Assembly: GCA_947462335.1 (NCBI GenBank)
Contig: OX381721.1
Location: 11,545,910 to 11,609,909, forward strand
DNA from: Harmothoe impar
Taxonomy: Eukaryota; Annelida; Polychaeta; Phyllodocida; Polynoidae
Direction of reading: 5' to 3'
DNA length: 64,000 nucleotides
Numbering within the stretch: the first letter of the stretch is position 1; the number at the start of each line of letters is the position of its first letter. The notes beneath the pieces were generated by a model that did no database searches, was not told the DNA's origin, and worked only from the letters and a program-made list of their open reading frames with translations. Position numbers and translations under genes: made by a program. Of this stretch, positions 39,491 to 50,872 are shown one piece after another.

Positions 39491-39679
39491 TTAGGAACTG
39501 TGCCTAGTTGTTATCTTACAAGGTATCCTCTCTTCATCAAACATACACATCATACACCACAAAAAAGTATTACAGTGTGAGCCACTTTGGCTTTCAGTAT
39601 TATTTTTAGGTGTTGAACTTCTGCTCTTATGGCTGTTCGTACCTATTGGTTTAGGACATGGCTGAGAGTTTTGCTCCAT
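39491..39679 (-). CDS. Short ORF upstream of LINE ORF2, possibly an ORF1 or 5' remnant
   Basis: A 62-residue ORF rich in Ser, Asn and Pro ends 29 bases before the Met of ORF2, in a different frame. Its position fits the tail of an ORF1 in a 5'-truncated LINE, but no gag-like or zinc-knuckle motif is seen. It may be chance. Confidence 0.25.
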   Translation of the reverse strand: MEQNSQPCPKPIGTNSHKSRSSTPKNNTESQSGSHCNTFLWCMMCMFDEERIPCKITTRHSS

Positions 39680-39952
39680 TTTTCACCAATTACATCATTA
39701 TATTATGTTGTTTAAATTTACAATACATATTGCATGAAGAATAGACGAATAAATAAATACGGTAAAAACATATAAAGTACCGTAATTTGTTCACATTGTT
39801 TTGACATATAGTTACACTTTGTTTCAAAAGTAATTTATCTCGAGATCTTTTGGTACCTTATAATTATAATTAAAAGGCTTAAAACATATACATAAACTAT
39901 CACAGATTTGGGTGTAGACATTGTAGCACTTGTGTGTCAGATACGATCAAGT

Positions 39953-40282
39953 TCACTTAGGAGTTGGCGTGGGGCTGGCCATGATGATTTCATCAAGGGT
40001 CTTGTTCTGGAGTGCAGTGACATCTTCCCTTTCATTGTTTCCTTGATCATCGCTACCATCATCATCGTCATCACCATGACCCCCTTCATCATCATCATCA
40101 TCACCATCATCACCATCATCACCTGCTTCACCCTCACTGTCACTTTTGCCTGGGAACTCCTCCAATAACTTTATGACTGGTTCAGGACCATTTGGTTGTA
40201 CAGGTCCTAGTGGTATGATGGGTGGAGTTTCTTGTGTCGGTACTGGAGGGTTAGCCTCTTTGGGGGGGGTCTGTGGTTTGGT
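39953..40282 (-). CDS. Terminal exon of an unidentified gene with an aspartate-rich C-terminus
   Basis: The exon is 330 nt, phase 0, from acceptor TTGTTAG to a TGA stop, and encodes 109 residues. It starts with a proline-rich segment (TKPQTPPKEANPPVPT), continues through VIKLLEEFPGKSDSEGE, then has about 30 mostly Asp/Gly residues (54-79) encoded by a GATGAT-type repeat, and ends in TLDEIIMASPTPTPK. The coherent low-complexity composition, clean acceptor and stop argue for a real last exon. Upstream exons on the minus strand beyond 40283 were not recognised, so the protein family is unknown. The LINE is inserted about 0.5 kb downstream, close to or within the 3' UTR. Confidence 0.6.
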   Translation of the reverse strand, partial: TKPQTPPKEANPPVPTQETPPIIPLGPVQPNGPEPVIKLLEEFPGKSDSEGEAGDDGDDGDDDDDEGGHGDDDDDGSDDQGNNEREDVTALQNKTLDEIIMASPTPTPK

Positions 40283-40814
40283 CTAACAATACAATACGGA
40301 TGAATTTACCATGTTACATGAAACACCTCTTTCCAACCCTATAGTATAGTTATGGTAGGGCAGTGAATAGTCTACTGGTAATAGAGTCAATATTTGTAGG
40401 GAAATCCATAATGTGTTGCTGTCTTAAGGCATTTGCAAAAAGTATGTGTATGTGAAGGGTACCATGTTGTATGGTCTGTTAGTTTTGACTGGAATCTCCA
40501 TTATACGTCCACAATTTGGATTTATAAGTCAAGCCATATAAACAGGAGACGGGGGTCTTTTCTAACAGTATGGTCTTAGGAGAACAAATTGTGACAAAAC
40601 ATATATGCTATTTGTCTACTAAGGCTACAGTAGACTACTGGCTTGGTATGATAATATATTTGTCTTAGGCTGTGACGTGAGCTTATAAAAGTAGGCCCCT
40701 ATTCACTATTAGATTATATCTAATTTACAGGGGTGGACACTCGTTTTATTTTAACCATTGGCTAGCTTGGCCCGTAGCTTCAGACGTATAAGGCTCAATC
40801 TCACGACTTCCTAA

Positions 40815-42023
40815 GGGGTGATCCATTTAGTATGTCACGCCCGAAGGGGTGGGGGGGTCTTTTTTTTCTGTGACAAAGTGTGACAAGGGGGTGGGGGGGT
40901 GTATAGGATTGTGTGACGTCACACTTTCAGATTTTTTAAAAACCATACATTAAATAAATGCTGCACTGCTGTATATATGCATTGCCACTAAGCAGCATCA
41001 TAATCTCATGTGTGCTACTTAAAACAGTATGTGGGTACCACAGGTCTTCCAACATCAGAGGAAAGGATAGCAGTGCCCGGGGGGTTGTATATTTTATGTA
41101 GATGGGTGTGCGGCTGGCAAAGGTTACATTTTGAGCAAGATCCCCCTTTAAATAGGCCTACCAAGGGTCCACCTTTTACCAGAACCCCCTCACCAAGTAT
41201 CACTTTTCACCAGAATCCCCATCACCAAGGGTCTGCTTTTCACCAGAATCCCTTACAATTATCACTTTTCACAAGAACCCCCCTCACCAAGGGTCAATTT
41301 TCACCAGAATCTCCCTCACCAAGAGTCACTTTTCAGAGATTTCAACAAAACCTGTCCTCACCAAAATAACTTGCAATCAAGGTCACTTTTGACTAAAATG
41401 CCTTTTACCAAGGCTCACCCCTCAGAGAATCTGCTTAAACCAAGGCACTGCACTAGGGGTCACTTTTCTCCCTCACCAAGGAAAAGGGTAGCTGGAGGGC
41501 CAGCCGCAGACCCATGTTGAAATAAAATTTAGGCCCCTTCCTCAGGTAGAAGTTCAAGCACACCTTATATTCCTGTGAAACCAGACAAGAATACATGGAT
41601 AGAGGCCACAAAAATCTACGGTGCCACCGATACTCTCGTGTGATTTTGTTAATGCCTCTTTGAACAGTTGTAATCTGAAAGGGTTCTAGTAGATAAAATC
41701 CATTACTTTCCTGTCTAGGAGGACTTGAAGGATTTGACTGATATCTAATGTCATACTTTCAACACTTTAGTACTAATCTAATTGTATTAAACCTGGGTTA
41801 CAATTTATAATCAATATAATGATAGGCCTTATTGCACTGCTTATCACAATATGTGTATGGTCTTTTATATGATACGGTACTAAGGGGGGGGGGGGGGGTG
41901 TCAGCAGATTTGTGACATACTTTTCTAGGGGGTGTTTGGGAAAGTGTGACAAAGTGTGACATGGGGGTGGGGGGGGTCTTCAAAATGGCCAAAAAAAGCG
42001 TGACATACTTAATGGATCACCCC
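40815..42023. mobile_element. 1.2-kb non-autonomous Harbinger-like DNA transposon
   Basis: The terminal inverted repeats are GGGGTGATCCATTTAGTATG (left) and GGGGTGATCCATTAAGTATG (right, reverse-complemented), both continuing TCACGC. The sequence TAA flanks both ends (40812-40814 and 42024-42026), the 3-bp TWA duplication typical of PIF/Harbinger elements. The subterminal regions share GTGACAAAGTGTGACA and G-rich runs, including G15 at 41884-41898. No transposase ORF is present. The centre holds a degenerate minisatellite. Confidence 0.85.
41150..41480 (+). repeat. Degenerate minisatellite, period about 32-34 bp
   Basis: About ten diverged copies of a unit like TCACTTTTCACCAGAATCCC followed by CCTCACCAAGGG. 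It lies in the middle of the 1.2-kb Harbinger-like element and probably expanded after or with it. Confidence 0.8.
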
Positions 42024-42309
42024 TAACAATTATTTTTCCATATCTCTACTATTTGAAATAATATGCGGATGGTTATTTAATACTTTTGACAGTATAGCTC
42101 TTCAAAGTCCACATGACATAGAAAGTGACATCTTTGACCGGGTAGAGGAAAAAATATAACATAATGCTATAATGCAGGTAAAAGGGCCTACATATAAATA
42201 TAACAAACTTTAGATACATTTCCTTTCATAGAGTGTGAAAATATACTTTGACTTTTTCCACCCATTTCTTACTATATAGGTCTAATTAATTTTATGCTAT
42301 AATAACGCT

Positions 42310-42412
42310 TCCCGGTCAAAGACGTCACCTGGTCAAATACGTCACCCGGTCAAAGACGTCATCCGGTCAAAGACTATTCAATTGCTACACAGTCGTGAGA
42401 CTGAGCCATATA
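42310..42412 (-). mobile_element. Second copy (one clear arm) of the 17-bp-repeat foldback family
   Basis: It has tandem GGTCAAAGACGTCACCY units of 17 bp (42313-42376), then CAAAGACTAT and GTCGTGAGACTGAGCCATAT, matching the right arm of 34764-35098. A lone TCTTTGACCGGGT near 42131 may be the remnant of the opposite arm, in which case the element spans about 42100-42412. Confidence 0.65.
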
Positions 42413-43599
42413 TGGGTACGGAATACTTATTTTACATTATTTTCTGGTGATATCTCTTTCTAACGGTATATGCCATACCTATCAACATACGATAGCTCAG
42501 AGCTAATCAGAGATTGGTTTAGTATCGTAGTGTTTTAATTTGGCTGGTTTATAAATAATTTAATACTGTCGGTCAGAACGTGTTGCTGATCAAACTTCAA
42601 CCATATAATCTGGATAACTAGTTCTATGGTTGTATGGTTAAAAGGTTATAATAAATATAAGGAACCCATATAATGCTGTCCATTCTTGCCAACAATAGTA
42701 ATCGGTACCACACAGAGTGCCATATAGATGGGGTTCTGCAGGGGTCCGTACTGGGACCCATTTTGTATTTTAATACCGTATCCCATACAAATCACATTCA
42801 ATCAGTTATCCAGATTGCTTCATCAATCATCTATGCTGACTACTTATTCTGAGTAAACATGATGCACAAGCAGAAATATAATGCTTTGTGACTGATTGCT
42901 GTAATATGAGAGTCCGCTGTAAATAAAGAAAATGCTCTCATAGGATGTCCTATGTAGACGATAGAACACCCATCCCCCATATCTCGCCGAGACAGTACAG
43001 CATTAGGGCTGCCATATTGAACTAATGTTCAGATTATTCCTTCACTGAGGGACGTGACAAGGTGTCTACCAACAGTGAAGTTAAAATGATGACAGTACAC
43101 GCAGCCAAAATAAACATAGTCATTATTAACCTCGTCAATATACCTTCCCTTTCTCTGAGTCAGATTTCTCTATTTACTTAACATTTCTCATGGCACCTGC
43201 ACCAGTTATTTCAAACACTTATACTACTGCTAAGGAGTGGGAACCGGGAGCCATCGGTGACAGTTACCAATGGCTTATTGGGTAAACGCTGTGCCACTGG
43301 GTACGGCATTGATCCATGCAACCTATTTACAGAGTAAATAAGCCACAGGTGGGTGTGGGCAAATCACTAGAGATCAGGAGGAAATAGTAACACTCTACTT
43401 CTGATTGGTATTACATAATCCACTTATAATGTACTTGATATACTGGTGTGGTACTGTCTTTAGGACATGTGAGATTATGTTTCATGTGCCATTAGACCTA
43501 ATGTGATCTGGGGATTTGATCATTGCTGCCTAGTAAAGCCAACAAACGGGGGGGGGGTACTGCTGCACAGTGATAAAATCTTAATTTTGGGCCACGACT

Positions 43600-44794
43600 G
43601 GGGCACGTTGAACCGCTTTAGGACCTTTATTTTTTTCCTGACCTTGTTAAAGGAATCTGAGCTTTGTTTTTTTATCAAGCAGTTACCTTGTTTCATTGTG
43701 ATATATGAGAACCTATCGCAAGGCAAATGTGGTCTTTTCTTGTATTTTTCTTGACGTTTTGAAAATAAAATCTTAGGGTGGTTCAACGTGCCCCATGGCC
43801 GGGGTAGGTTGATCCACCCACCGGGGCACCTTGAACCACATACGTTGAGCGATCCAAACAATCACCATTATAGATCAATAATTGAAACTTCGGTTGGAAT
43901 TAGTTACTATTGTTCCTGTTTCATAGGATTGAATGCAAAAAATACATATTTAATGTACGAAAGTCACTCAATTATAGTTTCTATAGACGTGACTGAGTTT
44001 GTACCTTACCGATTTTTGTTAGGGTCAAATTAAACCAGTTTAAGAGTATTCCTGTTATTTGTCAAGTCTGAATAAATCTTTGATTACATTCTTCTATAAT
44101 GTAATGCACTTTTCTGCCTCTGAAAAGTAATGAATATAGGGAATAAAGACACTGTAAATATGTTACACAAGAATTTCTTCTTACAAACAGTAGACTATGT
44201 ATTCTATCATCATTTTATGACCAAATTGTATCGAATTTGTTTATGTCATTATCCATATTATCTTCCCTTGATACACTACTAACATTGCATCATTATTCAG
44301 TAATTTAGTTGCCTTAACACCATTGCCAAAGAGCCCTTAAAAACGGGGCACCTTGAGCCGGTTCAAGGTGCCCCAGAGCTTGGAGCACCTTGAGCATGGC
44401 TCAAGGTGCCCCGTTTTTTGTGGCTCAATGTGCCCCATGCTGGTCATCACACATAACATTGATGTTATTCAAATTACATAAGACACCTAGCAGTAAGGTT
44501 GGGTTCTATTCAAGGGTTCATATGTATACTTCGACCTCCACAGAGATCTTAGGCCAGCAATGTTTTTTTTAATGACACAAGAACAAATGTTTACCAATTG
44601 CAAATATCTACTTTCAAGGCCATAAACCTTTAATGTTGTCTAACTTTCTCATCAGCATCCTAAACTCATCATGATGTTGCTGATCTGAACTGTCTATATA
44701 AGGGGGTAATGTGGTAGGCATACTGCCAGAAAATTCCCAAAGGATTAGCAAAGAAAGCGGGCGGCTCAATGTGCCCGGGTGATCAACGTGCCCC
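43600..44794. repeat. Cluster of GGGGCAC(C/G)TTGA(A/G)CC motifs in both orientations
   Basis: Forward copies lie at 43600-43614, 43823-43837 and 44346-44360, with weaker ones at 43801 and 44383. Reverse copies lie at 43780-43794, 44361-44375, 44399-44413, 44422-44436, 44763-44777 and 44781-44794. Clustered, inverted, short motifs like these are typical of subterminal transposase-binding repeats in a DNA transposon, and the right side ends in GGTCTCCCCTAC. I could not fix the left end or a target-site duplication. The short ORFs inside resemble no known protein. Confidence 0.6.
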
Positions 44795-44989
44795 GGTCTC
44801 CCCTACTTTTAGCATCAGCACGGTGTCATTTTTTAAACAGTCCTGAGATAAAGTCGGCCCCCGCACTCCAGCACCTGTGTGACACCATGAATGTTACAGA
44901 AATCGCGAAGAAGGGGGTGGCTTCCCTTGTAGTTACACACCTGGCACGCACCTCTCATAGCTGCAGAAACCAGAAAAAAGGGGCGTCTC

Positions 44990-45310
44990 TTTTTGTCAAT
45001 ACTTCCGCGGAAAGGAGTGTTTTTGACAGACTCAGTGGAAAGGAGGTGTATTTGACACTGACTCCCCTGAAAGGGAGTATATTTGACACTGACTCCAAAG
45101 GAAGGGGATATATTTGGCAAGGACTCCAAGGTCAGGGGGGTCTTCTTATTAGGAAACAGACAGGACAGCCTTATCTTTCTTCTGAAAAGGGGGGGGGGTC
45201 AAAAGTGTCAGTGTTTCACCAAAGAAGGGGTACTTTTTGGGCACCTAAAATCTGCGATTTTACCCTAAAAAGGGTACCTTTTTCAAACCAAAAATCCGTG
45301 GAAAGGGGGT
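44990..45310 (+). repeat. Degenerate minisatellite, period about 31 bp
   Basis: Units resemble TTTGACACTGACTCCNNNGA followed by AAGGGRNTATA, clearest between 45025 and 45140 and decaying on both sides. A long plus-strand ORF crosses it because of the repeat, not because of coding selection. Confidence 0.7.
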
Positions 45311-48300
45311 TCTTTTGAAATCTCATAACGAGGATGATGTTTGTAAATGTTTGGGAGTGCGGAGGCCGGGGATTTGATAATCGGCATAGGGTGCCATAGC
45401 ACAATGAAGGTGTGGCCAATGCCAGTTTAGCAAGTTTATCTGCTCAAATCATTAGGTTCTATTAATTTTAATGTAGCTCTCTATGATGAAATATATAATT
45501 ATACGTGTTTCGTCTTTGTTGACCATTCACACAAAAGTTTATATACTGGTAGTAGGAAGTAGCCATACCACAGGCATGGTGTCCATGGTTTACCCCTCAC
45601 CATCTAAATCTTATGGGCCTAGGAACGATACCTATAGGGCCCAGAAATAGTTGGAACTTCTTCTTCTACCTATATATCTTTCATTCGATAGCTATACGGC
45701 AAATTAGCCACCATTTTCGTATTCAGAGGAGACCTGATTGTAACACAGTATTATTACATGTATTATAAAATTGTGAACGATAAGGTATTTAGGGAACTCA
45801 CTCATTAAGGAGATAATCATATTGTTTATATGATCCATATATTATATTTGCCCCCTTTTCTTACTATTGGCCTCAGTTTGGATCTGCGTTTTCTATAGTT
45901 CCTCGGACTCATACAATCTGCGCCTTTCTAAGTTGTACATTAATATAATTGTAAATGTATGAATGTATGTCTTTCTCTATACCATTGTCCAAACATCAAA
46001 CTGATGTGATATCCATGGTCTAGTCTGACCCACAAATATAAAGTAGCTCAGAACGATCCTATACTAAATATTATTTACATATACTTGTATAACTATCTCC
46101 CGTGAATCGAGTGGTACCGCACCAACAGCAGAAAGTGACTGATGTGTACTTACTGTATGTGATATATAACTTAAGCTGGTCTATTCTACAGCGTATTAAT
46201 CACTGGTCAGGGCCAGGTGAACATTAAATACGCAGCCATATATGTATACATGCACCACATGCCTGTGTAATCCGCTTTCCTCATGTCTCAGGCTCCCTAC
46301 TGTACGAGTATACAGAGGTCATGTGTGTGTACTGGAATAATGAGTTACTGAAAGGTCTGGTGTGATTATTAGTTATTGATCTCCAAGCTTTCTTTGCTAG
46401 GTCTGTCTACCTTCTCCTTTTATGTATATATGCAGCTGTTACTACGAGAGGTATATTCTATGTGCTCTGATACCATAAAGGTTTTCTCCCGACAGTTATT
46501 TGATAGGGAGGCTATGTCACCCTGTAGCAAAAGGATTATTAAAAATTAAACCTAAATAATTATATCTAAAGTAGTCTTATGGTAGGCTTATGTACACCGT
46601 TTAATCCATTTAGAGCATTACCAATTTACTGATTACTGTTTAAAACATTACTTATCAGGACAGCACCAATATCCCCAGGCAACCGCTAGGTGATTGGACA
46701 GAATGGAGATTTCCCCATAAGCCTCCAATCCTTAGCCGCAACTATTTGTATTGCAGAAGAAGTGTGTTTTTATGGTAGAACAACAAGAACACACACCCCA
46801 ACACCTCCACGGTGCTTCAGGAGACCACAAATAAGGGAGTGGTTGTGGCACATTAAGTCCTCCTGTAAGTGTTTGTCCTGGTAGCACCTCAAGGCGCCAA
46901 CTGCTCCTGTGTGTGTAGGGGAGAGCCAATGCTTAGCATGGAGAATCTATGAGCTCAATAAAGGCCTTAATGGTGTTGAAAGGGAGACTAAGTGAGCAAA
47001 TGGTAATGGCCTCTACATTACCCAAACGTATCACTAGTGTATTAGTGAGGTAATATGCATGATGTACGTCGATATGGGTTCATGTCTGTATAGAGATTAA
47101 CTAGAATTATTATAAATATGGCTCTCTAGACATGGCTTCATGATCAATAAAATTTAATGTTGAGCTTTGTTTATTTACAAAGGGGTAGGGTATACGGGTA
47201 TGTGGACACGGGTGGGATGGTCTGATGGTGTGAGACCAGAAAACACCATGGTCCCCAACACAATGCAACATGTTGAAAGAGATTTCAGTTCCATGGGACC
47301 CATTTATTTTCAAAGATTTTAGTGAATGACATGTTACAGAATGTATCCAGTAAAGATCGACCATCGTAGAAGGGATGGTGAACGCGTGCTCATAATCCAT
47401 TGGGTTGATGAGAATCAATGTTTTCTGATTATGGCAGGAGTGGACTGGTATAACATTAGGTTTAATGTTAGATAAGGGACTATGTAGGATAGCACAAGTA
47501 TGGGACATGGTGTCATCCAATGGGTAACCTTGATGAGACGATACGTCACAAATACAATGGGTTTGAGTCCATCACTTACCACAGAGAGGTCCGCTAGGTG
47601 GTAGTAGTAGCAGAGTTAGCGTCTCCTTGCACGGGTGGCGTGTCAGCCAACTCGTCCTCCATGTTAAATCACATCTAAACTCCCTCCATCAAGGTACCCT
47701 GGGATGTGTCAGTGTCAGTCACCTGTCACTCAGAAGGACAGTCAGCATGTCCTTCTCTCTGTGTGGGGCCACTGTGGCTATTGGCCGACATAGGCAGTAT
47801 TCCCCAATCCTAGTGACCAGTTGGCAGCGCCCAGCACAGCGCTTGGAAACCGCGACAGAGAAAGCAGTGAGAGCCGTGCGTGGTGAGCTGGTCACCCAGC
47901 CTAGTCCTCCTCTGCCCTGCAGGCCGCCACAGGCCAGCACTATATTAAATTCATACAATAAAGGATCTTGAACGCCGGCCAAATCCTCTAACGCAGTGGG
48001 AATGGGCAGCGGAGGTGGTCCGAGCGGGCGTGGGTTGAGGTGGGGACGATGGCCACAACATGGCAGTAGGGCTCCCACCTTCTAAGCACTATCCACTGCG
48101 CCCCCCTCCCCCCACACACACACTCCACACACACACACGCACTCCTCCTCCTCCTCCTCCTCCAGATGCACACTAAGCTACCTGTATAGGCCTCCCAGTG
48201 CCTTCACACCTAGTACAATGGGATATTTTCCATGGTATGATTTCTGATGAATATCCTTCGAATTAATAGGCAAGGTTCATCCCATTTTCAGTAGATACTT

Positions 48301-50678
48301 GGATTTAGGCCCTAAGACTACCCCCCAATCCTTCATGAGAGGGCTAATATTGGCCATATGATACCCATATTCATGTGATTCATTAGATAAAAAAGTGTTT
48401 CCACTTTTTATCGATTTCCACGAACTTTCATTGGAAGAGTGCTCCTTTTCTCGATTTGTGGTAACATAGGGAAAGGATAAAAAAGTATTATGGTAAAGGA
48501 GTGATTTGGGGTACATGTTGTATAAACCCACAAAAATGGCAATATTAGATGTAGATGTGGTATCTTGATCTCATCGTATAACAGGGGACCTGTTAGTTGG
48601 TTCCCGACTGTCAGCTGACCTCTAACTAGCTGAAAAGAAATCGCTGCCATACCATTCCTTAGAAGGATGTATTGTTTCTATATGTTACATGCACCAGATA
48701 TTTCACAGAGTGTTATACACAGGACGCCTTTCACCTTTAGCACAGGTCTGGGGAGGGGGGGGGGGGGGTAGCGAGCTCTAATCCACTTTTCACTATATGG
48801 AATAGCACCATAACCCCCCCCCTCCCTTCCTAACCCCCTCCTACCCACCCCCACCACCTACAGGTAAGACCATTGGGTGATAACCCACCTGCCGTTTGAT
48901 ATTACTCCCAGCATTAAGTCCATTCCAGTTACACTGGAGGACCCTCGGTGGTACCCGGGCACCAGGAGGTCTTGTATTATATTTTGGCTGGAGGGCACAT
49001 TGCCTCTCCTCTCATACATGTAGATTGCGGCATATCGGTTTGGGGGAGTGTGGCAGCAGCTATATGCAACAATAACACTGGGCTGGCCGCACCATTAAGT
49101 TAGCACTAAGACGATGGTAACCAATACTTAGATTAGAAGTGGTCTGTGTATAATGTATATGTAATAACAGAATAACAGGTGGCAAGTGGAATGCATACTG
49201 TACAGGTCAGTCTTGAATGACAGCTAGTTGACAAGTATAGTTTGTTATAGAAGATAGCATAATTGAAAGAGGATAATAGTGATTCTGGTGAACGTCTTTT
49301 ATTTTGTGTGAAGATAATACGATGCCACATCAACATAGCATTGTTTTGAGTTGTGTCCAGATGTTCTACTTTTATCAAAGTCTACATGTAATAATGTAAT
49401 GTGTTATCATAAAATCATAATTATAATCTGATGGAATATCGAGTCCGAGCTTTAGGTCCTTTATGGCCACCGTCCACTGGAGAATTTCGGCCGATATTAT
49501 GGTCTGATCTAAACCCAAATGAACACAATAATCATTCCTCGGAATTATACATGTATTATGTATGCATTTTCCCCTAATCTAACTGAAAGGACCGATCAAA
49601 GGTATAGATGCTATTTAAACATATTTGGCTATACCATGAAGGTATGATTTTATCAAGATTAGCTTTAAACTGATGACGGTTCTCTTTGCATATATACTTT
49701 GGCAGCAATCCTATAGTCCGTATACCGATACTCAGAATGTTCTCTATTGAATGTAAAATGGTAACTTTTATATTAGTGGCTGATTTTCGGTAGTTGTTAG
49801 AAGGCAAGTCGTGGGCCAAAAAGTGTATAAAGAATCTAATGTAATAGTAAGGCCCCCAAATAACGTTTATTTGGCAGAACTCCATATGAGCTCATGCCTC
49901 TGGAGCCTGGGTGAAAGATTCAGCTGAGGTGACGGGAGGGCATGGATTATTGGTCCCTTAACCTTAGATTTCAGACAAACAACTGGCAAAGTAGCATGAT
50001 ACTCTATGCATACTCTCTACCCTACTCTTTCCAGGCAAAGACTACACATATTATTGATTATAATTTGATGAGTTTATGTCCCAGCATTGGATAGTATACA
50101 CCATTATAACCGTATCCCTTGGATTAGAAAAACCGTTGCTAGGGTTTGTATGTGAAAGACATTATGTTTCATCTTTCTAGAAAATGATTTACTAGGGGAG
50201 TGTCCTTTTTATTGATATATTATCCTATTATCAAGGTCTATATTTCCATGGAAGATTGAAAATATGGAAAAGAATCAACGAAATTGAAATCAGCTGTTAA
50301 TTCTGATGATGTATTTCTTCCTGGAAAGAGGACGGTTGTCAAGGAGTTATTTATCAAAAAAAATAAGCTTTATTATTTGGAACCAGTATAATCTCCAGAA
50401 TAACCATCTTTGAGTTTACGTGGGATGACTCAGATATACAGCCACCATCTGGTACTGCTGATATTGAGACATTCCAGCCCCCTCTAGCATCTAGCAAATC
50501 CAGTTTCAATTATAGTTGTTGTTACTAGAGCCTTCATTCGAAGGGATTCGGGAACAAGAGTAGTCACTCTGTACTACACCCAGTGGTCTAAGATGGACCT
50601 TGCTCATACATACAGCTGTTGCAACTAAAAGCATCTACAGAGTACATTAAAGGATCAACTGAAACACAGACCTTTCTC

Positions 50679-50827
50679 CATTGGTCATAATCTGAAGGAT
50701 TGTGGCTGAATGGCAGCCCGACGCGGCAATTGACCTACAACGCCACCACCGGGACGCTGCTGAACTAATCACTCTCCACCGTATCTTTCCTTTTTCATCT
50801 TGTCACACACGGGGTTGTTGTAAATTA
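50679..50827 (+). repeat. Ngaro repeat A1
   Basis: 149 bp starting CATTGGTCATAATC and ending GTTGTTGTAAATTA. It matches A2 at 55595-55743 base for base as far as I could compare. Confidence 0.95.
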
Positions 50828-50872
50828 TATTTTCTCCCCGGTTTGGCGGATTTTGACCGTTTCTCCTGCGTG

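Larger units (their letters stand above)
40283..50678. other. Repeat-rich region, presumably intronic or intergenic; no gene identified
   Basis: It contains the Harbinger-like element at 40815-42023, a foldback relative at 42310-42412, the GGGGCAC motif cluster at 43600-44794 and the minisatellite at 44990-45310. A GC-rich patch at about 47600-48130 has ORFs on both strands but no recognisable protein. CA and TCC repeats lie at about 48114-48165, and G/C runs at about 48750-48850. Upstream exons of the gene ending at 39953 may be here, but I could not support any. Confidence 0.4.

Noticed and set aside
46640..46720. Possible minus-strand exon reading SNHLAVAWGYWCCPD before a GTAA donor
   Set aside because: It is preceded by an in-frame stop without an acceptor and matches no family I know; it may be a repeat fragment.
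47110..47520. 136-codon minus-strand ORF
   Set aside because: No recognisable domain, signal or flanking splice structure. This length is expected by chance at least once in a window of this size.
47581..48130. GC-rich patch with ORFs on both strands and a minus-strand ATGGAGGACGAG followed by a GTAAGT donor
   Set aside because: That ATG frame stops (TAG) before the donor, so it cannot be a coding first exon as read. It could be a 5' UTR or promoter of the Asp-rich gene but there is no link.
178..48770. G/C homopolymer runs of 12-15 bases (for example 178-191, 453-466, 7993-8004, 14804-14816, 35940-35952, 41884-41898) as regulatory G-quadruplexes
   Set aside because: They are scattered without relation to genes or promoters and look like a genome-wide simple-repeat habit; some lengths may be sequencing error.
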